A stretch of 35,595 bases of DNA. Origin: JBFMEX01 sp040752215 (GTDB lineage: Bacteria; Pseudomonadota; Alphaproteobacteria; Rhizobiales; Hyphomicrobiaceae). The stretch spans positions 1 through 35,595 of the forward strand of contig JBFMEX010000045.1 of assembly GCA_040752215.1 (NCBI GenBank). The letters are read 5' to 3'. Positions within the stretch are counted from its first letter, which is position 1. Every line of letters begins with the position of its first letter. A model generated the notes under the pieces. The model ran no database searches. It was not told the DNA's origin and worked only from the letters and a program-made list of their open reading frames with translations. Position numbers and translations under genes: made by a program. Positions 25,480 through 31,607 of the stretch are shown here, piece after piece.

Positions 25480-26244
25480 CTAATGACCCTCGGCGAGGAA
25501 TATCGCGCTGCCACTCATGCCGGTGACGATGCGGCCATCTCGATTGGAGAGGCGGCCGGTGACCTTGACCATCTGGCTCACGGTGTCGACCACCGCCGCG
25601 ATGCGGTGCACGCGACCCTCGTGCGCCCAGTGCGTCTCGTCGATCGTGAAGCTGAAGCGCTTGCCGGGCTCGAGCCACGCGAGCCAGTGCGACGGCACGA
25701 TCATCTCGACCTCCAGCTCGCCCTCCTCGATCAGCACCACCAGCGGGCGGCCGGGCGAGGGCATCTCGTGCAGCCGGATGGCGAGCTCGGCGACGCGGCC
25801 GTCGAACGGGGCGACGACCACGCAATGATCGAGCCGCGCCTCGATCTCGGCGACACCGGCCTTGGCGCGCTCCACCTTGGCGAGCGCCGTCTCGAGGTCC
25901 ACTCGGGCGCCGGACTGGTGGCGCGCCAGAAACTGCTGACTCTCGGCCTCGATGCGCGCCTCGCGCAGCAGTGCGGCGGCGCCGGCGAGCTCGGCCCGCT
26001 GGCGCCGACAGTCGAGCTCGAGGAGCGTGGCTCCGGCCGCGAAGCGCTCGCCCTCGAGCACGCCGATGCGAGCGACGCGCGCCGGCAAGTCGACCGACAC
26101 CGCGGCCTGCGTCAGTGGTCGCAGCACACCGCGCACCGGCTCGGCAACGGCGCGCGATGGCGTCTCGTCGGCCTGTGCCGTCGCCACGGAGGCGATCAGG
26201 ACCCCGATCACCGCGGCGGCGAACGCCTCGACCGGCGCCGTCAT
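25480..26244 (-). CDS. Periplasmic HlyD-like adaptor protein with signal peptide
   Basis: A 254-residue HlyD/RND-type adaptor. A Sec signal peptide covers residues 1-25 (cleavage after TAQA). The first lipoyl-like half is at ~45-78 (VDLPARVARIGVLEGERFAAGATLLELD), a coiled-coil hairpin at 80-140, the second half at ~141-157 (VVVAPFDGRVAELAI) and a beta-barrel at 165-252 ending TGMSGSAIFLAEGH. The start at 26244 is set by the signal peptide and the GAGCGAGGG just before it. The frame stays open to 26391, where an ATG has a weak SD, but the added 49 residues are basic and would hide the signal. It is the first gene of the HlyD - GAF-HlyD - M50 operon. Confidence 0.83.
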   Translation of the reverse strand: MTAPVEAFAAAVIGVLIASVATAQADETPSRAVAEPVRGVLRPLTQAAVSVDLPARVARIGVLEGERFAAGATLLELDCRRQRAELAGAAALLREARIEAESQQFLARHQSGARVDLETALAKVERAKAGVAEIEARLDHCVVVAPFDGRVAELAIRLHEMPSPGRPLVVLIEEGELEVEMIVPSHWLAWLEPGKRFSFTIDETHWAHEGRVHRIAAVVDTVSQMVKVTGRLSNRDGRIVTGMSGSAIFLAEGH

Positions 26245-26640
26245 CCCTCGCTCGCTCCGGCGCTCGCCACAGCATCGAGCATGATGGTGCGACGCGTGTA
26301 CGTCGTCAGCCGCTCCTTCCCGCCCGGCCGAGCCCGCCGCCAGCCGGCCCGTGAGCCCGGCGTAGAACGCAAGTCTCTTGTATCGTTTCATGAATTCCCG
26401 CCACGCATCGCAGGTTTGGACGCGCTGACGAGATACGAGGGGAGCGCCGGCTGGCTACGAGCTACAAGTTATGCAATCAGAGATAGTACAACATTTGGGT
26501 AACAACTCTTGGATAGATATATTACAGGTTGTGCCCGCGTGCAACTTCGGCGCGAATTCATCAGCCATCACGCGTTGCCCGTTGGCACCATTCTTGCGCA
26601 TGGGGCGCGAGCCCACGATTTTCTCGGGAAGGATCGGGAC
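26245..26640. other. 396-bp divergent regulatory interval
   Basis: This separates the HlyD operon (minus) from the RTX protein gene (plus). The half near the HlyD gene is GC-rich and open in the HlyD frame (a possible N-terminal extension). The part from about 26455 to 26530 is AT-rich and carries the promoter candidate listed separately. No further gene is supported. Confidence 0.5.
26495..26523 (+). promoter_or_regulatory. Candidate sigma-70-type promoter of the RTX protein gene
   Basis: TTGGGT (26495-26500) and TATATT (26518-26523) are separated by exactly 17 bp within an AT-rich patch, about 118 bp upstream of the RTX protein ATG. A GTTG/CAAC inverted repeat just downstream (around 26528-26545) could be an operator. 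Confidence 0.45.
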
Positions 26641-28353
26641 ATGGCCCTCGTTACAACTGCCGCCGAGCTGCTATTGGCGCTCGCCGTTGCGACCCCCGGC
26701 AGCGTCATAGAGCTGGCGCCGAGTCGCTTCGGCGATGTGGTCATCGATGGGTCACGCTTCGCGGGGACGGTGACGATCAAATCCGCCGATCCCGCCACGC
26801 CGGCAACGCTCGATTCGCTCCAGATCAAGAACTCGAGCCACATTGCGATCGAGGGAATCCGGATCGAACATGTGCTCGCGCCCGGCGAGCCGGACTGGGT
26901 GGCCGCGGTGCGCATCGACAAGTCGGACCACATTGCGATCACCGGCTCCGAGGTCTGCGGCAGCGCCGACGACAACCACACCAACGACGGGCAGGGCGTG
27001 CTGGTGCTCGATTCGAGCGTTGTCCGGCTCGACGCCAACACCTTCCACGACCTCAAGACCGCCGTCTCGGTCGGACGCGCGGAGGAAATCGAGATCACCG
27101 CAAACACGTTCCGCGACCTGCGCAGCGATGGCGTCGACCTCGCCAATGTCCGCCGCGTCGCCGTCGAGGGCAACGCGTTCTCCGACTTTCACACCCAGCT
27201 CGCGCTCGGCGATCATCCCGACATGATCCAGCTGTGGAACGACGGATCGTTCGGCGACATGTCGGACATCGCGATCCGCAACAACTCGCTGCTCAAGGGC
27301 GCGGGCGACGACGTGCCGGCGATCTTCATGCAGGGCGCACTGCCGCGATCCGGCTCGGCGGCGCCGGCACCCGCCCATCACATCGTCATCGAGGGCAACG
27401 TGATCGAGACAGGGGCCGCACAAGGCATCTGGCTCGCCGACGTGGATCAGGCCCTGATCTCTTCGAACACCGTTACCAAGGCTGCCGACGGCGCGCTGAC
27501 GCCGACCATCCGCACCGACCACACGAGCGGGACGACGATCGAGCACAATATCGCGCCGCGCATCGAGGACGTCGGCTCGAGTGGCCTCACCACGGTCGGC
27601 AACATCGTGACGGCAGTCGCGGCACCGGGCGCCACCATCGACGGCACGTCGGGCGACGAAACGCTCACCGGAGGCGCCGGAGCGGACACGATCTCGGGTG
27701 CCGACGGCAACGACACGATCTACGGCGGTGACGGTGGCGACATTCTCTCGGGCGGCGATGGCAACGACCGGCTGCTCGGCGAGGCCGGCAACGACACGCT
27801 CAATGGAGGCAGCGGCAAGGACGAGCTCAGGGGCGGCGACGGCAACGACGGATTCTTCGGTGGTGGCGGCGACGACCGCCTGTTCGGTGAGAACGGCGAC
27901 GACACGCTGCTCGGCGACGGTGGGAACGACATGCTGAATGGCGGCGCCGGGGCCGATGTGATCAGGGGCGGCAGCGGCAACGACGGCATTTTCGGCGGCG
28001 GCAGCGACGACCGGATCTACGGCGAGGCCGGTAGCGACACCATCTATGGCGACGGCGGCAACGACCGGATCGACGGCGGCACCGGCGACGACATCCTGCG
28101 CGGCGGCGCCGGTCGCGACACGTTCGTGTTCGCAACCGGGTGCGGCTCGGACCGCATCATCGACTTCGAGGACGGGCTCGACAAGATCGACCTCACCCAC
28201 ATCGCCGGCATCAACTCGCTGGCCGATCTCATGATCGTCTCCATATCCGCAACCGAGACGACGATCGTCCTGTTCGACAGCAGCGCAACCGTGACGCTGC
28301 GCATCACCAGCGCAACCCCTCACGTGATCGACGGCAGCGACCTCATCCTGTAG
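26641..28353 (+). CDS. Secreted right-handed beta-helix protein with RTX calcium-binding repeats
   Basis: A 570-residue protein. Residues ~20-325 form a parallel beta-helix with short repeats ending in I-A-I/V (SSHIAIEGIRIE, SDHIAITGSEV, EEIEITANTF, RRVAVEGNAF, SDIAIRNNSL, HHIVIEGNVIE), as in pectate-lyase-like and alginate-epimerase-like enzymes. Residues ~336-495 are RTX nonapeptides (GGxGxDxUx). The end (DTFVF...GSDRIIDFEDGLDKIDLT) is the serralysin-type C-terminus that carries a type I secretion signal. The Ca2+-folded layout resembles AlgE epimerases, but I do not see their active-site motif, so enzymatic activity is open. The start at 26641 is preferred; upstream codons to 26509 lie over the putative promoter. 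It is divergent from the HlyD operon. Confidence 0.88.
   Translation: MALVTTAAELLLALAVATPGSVIELAPSRFGDVVIDGSRFAGTVTIKSADPATPATLDSLQIKNSSHIAIEGIRIEHVLAPGEPDWVAAVRIDKSDHIAITGSEVCGSADDNHTNDGQGVLVLDSSVVRLDANTFHDLKTAVSVGRAEEIEITANTFRDLRSDGVDLANVRRVAVEGNAFSDFHTQLALGDHPDMIQLWNDGSFGDMSDIAIRNNSLLKGAGDDVPAIFMQGALPRSGSAAPAPAHHIVIEGNVIETGAAQGIWLADVDQALISSNTVTKAADGALTPTIRTDHTSGTTIEHNIAPRIEDVGSSGLTTVGNIVTAVAAPGATIDGTSGDETLTGGAGADTISGADGNDTIYGGDGGDILSGGDGNDRLLGEAGNDTLNGGSGKDELRGGDGNDGFFGGGGDDRLFGENGDDTLLGDGGNDMLNGGAGADVIRGGSGNDGIFGGGSDDRIYGEAGSDTIYGDGGNDRIDGGTGDDILRGGAGRDTFVFATGCGSDRIIDFEDGLDKIDLTHIAGINSLADLMIVSISATETTIVLFDSSATVTLRITSATPHVIDGSDLIL
27646..28140 (+). repeat. RTX-encoding repeat tract
   Basis: About 18 degenerate 27-bp units, each encoding a GGxGxDxUx-like nonapeptide, lie within the beta-helix/RTX gene. 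Recurrent DNA words such as GGCGGCGACGGCAACGAC make the tract prone to recombination and length change. Confidence 0.75.
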
Positions 28354-28606
28354 TAGTCGGCCGGCCTACGGACGCTCGACACCGCGCCCGCGAGGTCGCT
28401 CCTCGGCTTCGGCCGCGTCGAGGTCACGATCGACATCTCGCGCAACGACGGCGGCGCACTCGACAACAGCGCCGGTTTCGGCTATCACCCGCCCACCAAA
28501 TCCCGATAAGGGTTGCCCTCCCGGGCCGCACGAGCGATCTCGGCGCCGTCGCGAGACGGACGTTTCGCTCCTCTGCAATGATGAAGAACAAGCCAAGGTG
28601 CTGATA
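28354..28606. other. Interval between the RTX gene and rplS with an in-frame open remnant
   Basis: Directly after the double stop TAG TAG of the RTX gene, the same frame stays open for about 50 codons (to a TAA near 28507) with high GC3 and a protein-like end (...NSAGFGYHPPTKSR). It has no start codon context of its own and may be a remnant of a longer reading frame or chance. The final ~90 bp should hold the rplS promoter. Confidence 0.35.
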
Positions 28607-29263
28607 ATGAACATCATTCAAGAGCTCGAGCGCGAGCAGATGAACGCCGTCCTCGCCAAGCGTGGGGTACCGGAGTTCGGACCCGGCGACACCGTCAAGG
28701 TGATGGTGAAGGTCATCGAGGGCAACAACGTGCGCAACCAGGCCTACGAGGGCGTGGTGATCGCGCGCTCGGGCGGCGGGCTCAACGAGAGCTTCACGGT
28801 GCGCAAGATCTCCTACGGCGAGGGCGTCGAGCGCGTGTTCCCGATCTACTCGCCCTACATCACCGAGATCGAGGTGGTGCGGCGCGGCAAGGTGCGCCGG
28901 GCGAAGCTCTATTACCTGCGCGGGCGGCGCGGCAAGTCGGCCCGCATCGCCGAGCGCACGGACGCACGTGCGCGCCGGCTCAACGCCGCCTGGAAGGGCT
29001 TCAAGAAGCCGAAGGGCGAGGCCGAGGATCTGACCCAGATCAAGGGCATCGACGCCGATCTCGCGGCGCGGCTGAAGCAGCTCAACCTGTACAAGATGGA
29101 GCAGGTCGCGAACCTCTCCGACGACGACATCGCCAATGTCGACGAGGCGCTGAGCCTCGGCGGGCGGATCGAGAAGGACGACTGGATCGGCCAGGCGCAG
29201 CGGCTGATCGCGGAAGCCTCCGCCGCCGAGGTGCCGGCCGAGGACGAGGCCGCCAAGGGCTGA
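28607..29263 (+). CDS. rplS: 50S ribosomal protein L19 with C-terminal helix-hairpin-helix-like extension
   Basis: Residues 1-118 are a complete L19 (EFGPGDTVKVMVKVIEGN...QAYEGVVIARSGGG...ESFTVRKISYGEGVERVFPIYSP...VRRGKVRRAKLYYLRGRRGKSARI), which sits near the 30S-50S interface. L19 normally ends near 115-130 residues; this one has 218. After a basic linker, residues ~140-200 read DLTQIKGIDADLAARLKQLN...SDDDIANVDEALSLGGRIEKDDWIGQAQRL, a helix-hairpin-helix-like module familiar from C-terminal extensions of alphaproteobacterial L21. The ATG at 28607 has AAGGTG at good spacing; the in-frame GTG at 28598 is less likely. The gene is not next to rpsP-rimM-trmD, its usual partners. Confidence 0.95.
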   Translation: MNIIQELEREQMNAVLAKRGVPEFGPGDTVKVMVKVIEGNNVRNQAYEGVVIARSGGGLNESFTVRKISYGEGVERVFPIYSPYITEIEVVRRGKVRRAKLYYLRGRRGKSARIAERTDARARRLNAAWKGFKKPKGEAEDLTQIKGIDADLAARLKQLNLYKMEQVANLSDDDIANVDEALSLGGRIEKDDWIGQAQRLIAEASAAEVPAEDEAAKG

Positions 29264-29295
29264 GCGGCCGGCGGGACGCCACTTCCGAATGCGCG

Positions 29296-29330
29296 AGCGG
29301 CGGCCGATCGGCCGCCGCTTCTGGTTTTCG
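29296..29330 (+). terminator. Intrinsic terminator of rplS
   Basis: A perfect 24-bp palindrome (29296-29319; arms AGCGGCGGCC and GGCCGCCGCT, loop GATC) lies 33 bp past the rplS stop, and TTTT follows at 29326-29329. Position and structure fit a Rho-independent terminator. Confidence 0.75.
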
Positions 29331-29540
29331 GGCGAGGCCCATTCCGGCGGCATGACCGGATCGCCTGCTGACGTCCCAGCACGTGGCGTAGTAGCGGTAG
29401 GCGTCAAGCCGACCGCAGAGGAACGCCGCGTGAAGCCTTGTCCCCCGGGTGCCCACAGGACGCCGGCGGGGGAGGCGGTCATGGTCCGAATCGAGGTTGG
29501 CTCGGGTTGCGAAGTCCAAACGCAACCAGGCGAGCGAACC

Positions 29541-29881
29541 ATGACGATCGACAGCATGACCTTGCAAGCCCTGGCTGAGAAGTCCCCGATGCCGATTTCC
29601 TCAGGGAGATGATCGCGGTCATCTCGAACCGGCTGATGGAGACGGACGTCGAGGGGCTGACCGGCGCCCGCCACGGCGAGCGCTCGGCCTCACGCACCAA
29701 GCATCGCAAAGGCTACCGCGAGCGAACGTGGGAGACGCGCGTCGGCACGGTCGAGCTCGCCATTCCGAAGCTTCGCAAGGGCAGCTACGTCCCGGCGTTC
29801 CTGGAGCCGCGCCGGGCGAGCGAGAAGGCGCTGACGGTGGTGATCCAGGAGGCATCGGTCGTCCTGACCGGGCGGAATTGA
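29541..29881 (+). pseudogene. IS256-family transposase remnant (frameshifted, truncated)
   Basis: The start (MTIDSMTLQALAEKS) and, in the next frame, DADFLREMIAVISNRLMETDVEGLTG...HRKGYRERTWETRVGTVELAIPKLRKGSYVPAFLEPRRASEKALTVVIQEA match the N-terminal ~110 residues of IS256/mutator-type transposases. The reading frame breaks near 29583-29590 (a 1-nt loss in AAGTCCCC). The similarity ends at about 29856, after which the frame stops at 29881. The DDE catalytic domain is missing, so the element is dead. No terminal inverted repeats were recognised. It shows past insertion at the border between rplS and the GG-peptide genes. Confidence 0.8.
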
Positions 29882-29920
29882 CGATACGACTTGTGTTCCG
29901 CTCGGCCAAGGGACCCAGCA

Positions 29921-30118
29921 TTATTTCAGAGCCTTAGAGATCGCAAACCCGATCGCGGCGCCGACGACGAGGCCGCCCGCCAGGCCGATCGCTGCTCCGG
30001 CGCCTGCGGCAACAGCGCCAGGAACGGCCAGAAACAATGCGCCGCCGCTTACGGCGTCGATTTCGTCGGCGGTCAACTGCTGAATGGTCATTTCGTTCAT
30101 CGAGTCATGAGTGGACAT
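29921..30118 (-). CDS. Double-glycine-leader peptide A (class II bacteriocin-like)
   Basis: A 65-residue peptide with a bacteriocin-type leader: MTIQQLTADEIDAVSGG (LT-x-x-EI-x-x-VSGG pattern) with cleavage predicted after G26. The 39-residue core is hydrophobic and small-residue-rich (GAVAAGAGAAIGLAGG, then VVGAAIGFAISKALK), with repeated GxxxG/AxxxG glycine-zipper motifs as in two-peptide bacteriocins. The start at 30118 is fixed by a strong AAGGAGAAG ribosome-binding site 7 nt upstream. It lies 63 bp after the stop of the paralogous peptide B on the same strand; both begin the core with ALFLAVP. No immunity gene or C39 ABC exporter is nearby. Confidence 0.85.
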   Translation of the reverse strand: MSTHDSMNEMTIQQLTADEIDAVSGGALFLAVPGAVAAGAGAAIGLAGGLVVGAAIGFAISKALK

Positions 30119-30181
30119 TTGGCTTCTCCTTTGTTCAAGTCGGGTTCTCGTCTTCGACAATGCGCGGCGGACGAGGACTGG

Positions 30182-30373
30182 CTATTTGGACAGGGCGTCC
30201 ACGACCAGCGCGGCTCCGATCGCAGCTCCCGCAACCGCACCTATGACCAGGCCGAGGCTGAAGGCGCCGGCAGGGACCGCCAGGAATAGAGCGCCGCCAC
30301 TGATGGCGTCGATCTCGGCATCGGTGAGCTGGCGTGCGTCGAGCCCGCTCGAGGTCTTGTCCTGTGTCGTCAT
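30182..30373 (-). CDS. Double-glycine-leader peptide B (paralogue of peptide A)
   Basis: A 63-residue peptide with leader ...LDARQLTDAEIDAISGG (cleavage predicted after G27) and a 36-residue core starting ALFLAVPAGAFSLGLVIG and continuing with GxxxG-type motifs (AVAGAAIGAALVV) to DALSK. The ATG at 30373 has GGAG 8 nt upstream. Leader and the first core residues are shared with peptide A, so the two arose by tandem duplication and may act as a pair in a membrane. It could alternatively be a non-bacteriocin exported peptide that uses the same leader type. Confidence 0.85.
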   Translation of the reverse strand: MTTQDKTSSGLDARQLTDAEIDAISGGALFLAVPAGAFSLGLVIGAVAGAAIGAALVVDALSK

Positions 30374-30409
30374 GTTCGTTGCTCCAATCTTTTCGAGGGT
30401 TGGTGGTCA

Positions 30410-30429
30410 TGCCGTCGATCTCGACGGCA
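30410..30429. repeat. 9-bp inverted repeat between peptide genes B and C
   Basis: TGCCGTCGA and TCGACGGCA are separated by 2 nt, about 37 bp upstream of the peptide B start. No T-run follows on either strand. It could be an operator or an RNA element that sets relative expression of the peptides. Confidence 0.4.
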
Positions 30430-30481
30430 CGGCGCGCGCAGATCGAGCGACACTGGTCGGTCGATCGTTGTGGTCGTAGGT

Positions 30482-30700
30482 TCAGTGGCCAAAGCCGGCG
30501 ATCCGGTCGCGGATCGCATCGCCCAGCTCGTCCTCACGGTGCGACAGAAGGGATTCGGTCAGTCTCTGCTGGAGAGCGATCCGCTCCAGTGTGGCGACGG
30601 AGAAGGTCGGTGAGCCAGCACCGCCGGCACCACTGACGATCCCGATCTCGGTGTCGGTGAGCGCGCGGAGGGCGTTGGCATTCTTCATCGTGTCGGTCAT
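30482..30700 (-). CDS. Double-glycine-leader peptide C (hydrophilic core)
   Basis: A 72-residue peptide. The leader-like part is MTDTMKNANALRALTDTEIGIVSGAGG, which keeps LTDTEI-x-x-VSG but has an AG insertion before GG, so processing may occur after SG, AGG or not at all. The core of about 45 residues is charged and helical (ATLERIALQQRLTESLLSHREDELGDAIRDRI), unlike the hydrophobic cores of peptides A and B. The ATG at 30700 has GAGGATC just upstream. It could be a pheromone, a leader-bearing accessory peptide or a diverged bacteriocin. It is the first of three peptide genes on the minus strand. Confidence 0.75.
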   Translation of the reverse strand: MTDTMKNANALRALTDTEIGIVSGAGGAGSPTFSVATLERIALQQRLTESLLSHREDELGDAIRDRIAGFGH

Positions 30701-30786
30701 GGTTAGATCCTCATGTTGATGCATTCTTCACATCGGGCGTTTGGGTTCCGATGGCGGGTAATTTCGCGCGGACCTCGGTGACTTGC

Positions 30787-30802
30787 AGTGCTGCGGAGCA
30801 CA
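30787..30802. promoter_or_regulatory. Candidate CRP-like site between peptide C and fecR
   Basis: AGTGC, six bases, GCACA: the spacing of a CRP site (5-N6-5) with the GTG/CAC core conserved but the A/T next to it replaced by C/G. It lies 87 bp upstream of peptide C and 164 bp upstream of the FecR gene. Support is weak, by eye only. Confidence 0.25.
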
Positions 30803-30965
30803 GCACCATGGTTGATTCGGGAGCCTAGCGCGTCAGCCCGGGTTCCGAGCCAATCGTCAGCTCAAAGTGCGCTGCAGCAACCTGTTCATGCTGCGGTTCG
30901 GTCCAACCGGTGCTAGCTTCGCCGAAGCACCAGCCGCCGATTCAAAACCACGAGTGGCGATCCCT

Positions 30966-31607
30966 ATGCTGAGCCTCCGACCATTGCGCGGTAACAGTGA
31001 TCGTATCGACCGTCGAAAGGTGCTCCGGCTGACAGGCTGCTCGCTCGTGGCCTTCTGGACCACGGGACAGGCCGCAACATCCGAAATCGTCGGCGAGGTA
31101 GCGTTTCTGCAAGGCGAGGCGTCGACTGAGGCCGAGGGAAAGCGCCGAGCGCTGAGCGTTGGTGGGGAGATCCGCCTCAACGAAGTCGTCTCGACGGCGG
31201 GGAACTCTCGCCTCGCATTGCGCCTCGGCAGACGGACCAATTTACGGCTCGGCGCCAATACGCGACTGAGAATCGATCGCTATATCGTCGATGCGGGCGG
31301 GGATTTCGAGCTCCTGGATGGCGTCATCATGTTCGACCACACGAGCGGCGAGACGCCCTTCAACGGGACCTTTCGCAGTCTCTACGGGTTGATTGCGGTT
31401 CGCGGCACGCGGTTCTATGCCGGACCCAGCCGAGGGACCTTCGCCGTGCTCGTCGGCTCTGGACGAGTCGAGCTGACGGCGGCAGGGCGGACGGTCATTG
31501 TCGGGCCCCAGGAAGGCTCCGACATCGCCAGACCCGGTGATCCTCCGAGCAAGCCCGCGCGCTGGAAGCACGCGCGGGTCCTGGAGATGTTGAGAAGCGT
31601 CAAGTGA
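30966..31607 (+). CDS. FecR-domain protein with Tat-like signal
   Basis: A 213-residue exported protein. The N-terminus has a twin arginine (R16-R17 in DRRKVLRLTG) followed by a hydrophobic stretch (SLVAFWTTG) and a likely cleavage site at QAA, so Tat or Sec export. Residues ~40-170 are a FecR domain: VGEVAFLQGEAS...GGEIRLNEVVSTAGNSRLALRLGRRTNLRLGANTRL, then the typical GLIAVRGTRFYAG...VLVGSGRVEL. In FecI/FecR systems FecR is an inner-membrane anti-sigma partner, but stand-alone FecR-domain proteins next to CHASE2 cyclases and surface proteins are a separate, uncharacterised group. There is no sigma factor here. Its 3' end overlaps the convergent cyclase gene by 8 bp. Confidence 0.85.
   Translation: MLSLRPLRGNSDRIDRRKVLRLTGCSLVAFWTTGQAATSEIVGEVAFLQGEASTEAEGKRRALSVGGEIRLNEVVSTAGNSRLALRLGRRTNLRLGANTRLRIDRYIVDAGGDFELLDGVIMFDHTSGETPFNGTFRSLYGLIAVRGTRFYAGPSRGTFAVLVGSGRVELTAAGRTVIVGPQEGSDIARPGDPPSKPARWKHARVLEMLRSVK

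Noticed and set aside
26245..26391. N-terminal extension of the periplasmic HlyD protein from an ATG at 26391
   Set aside because: The extra residues are basic and would place a clear Sec signal peptide at residue 50; the start at 26244 is more consistent.
26752..28323. Minus-strand frame antisense to the RTX gene
   Set aside because: The Val/Ala-rich periodic product is the mirror of the RTX repeats; the plus-strand protein is clearly real.
30135..30410. 91-codon minus-strand frame overlapping peptide B
   Set aside because: Arg-rich, out-of-frame shadow; peptide B in the other frame has a leader motif and ribosome-binding site.
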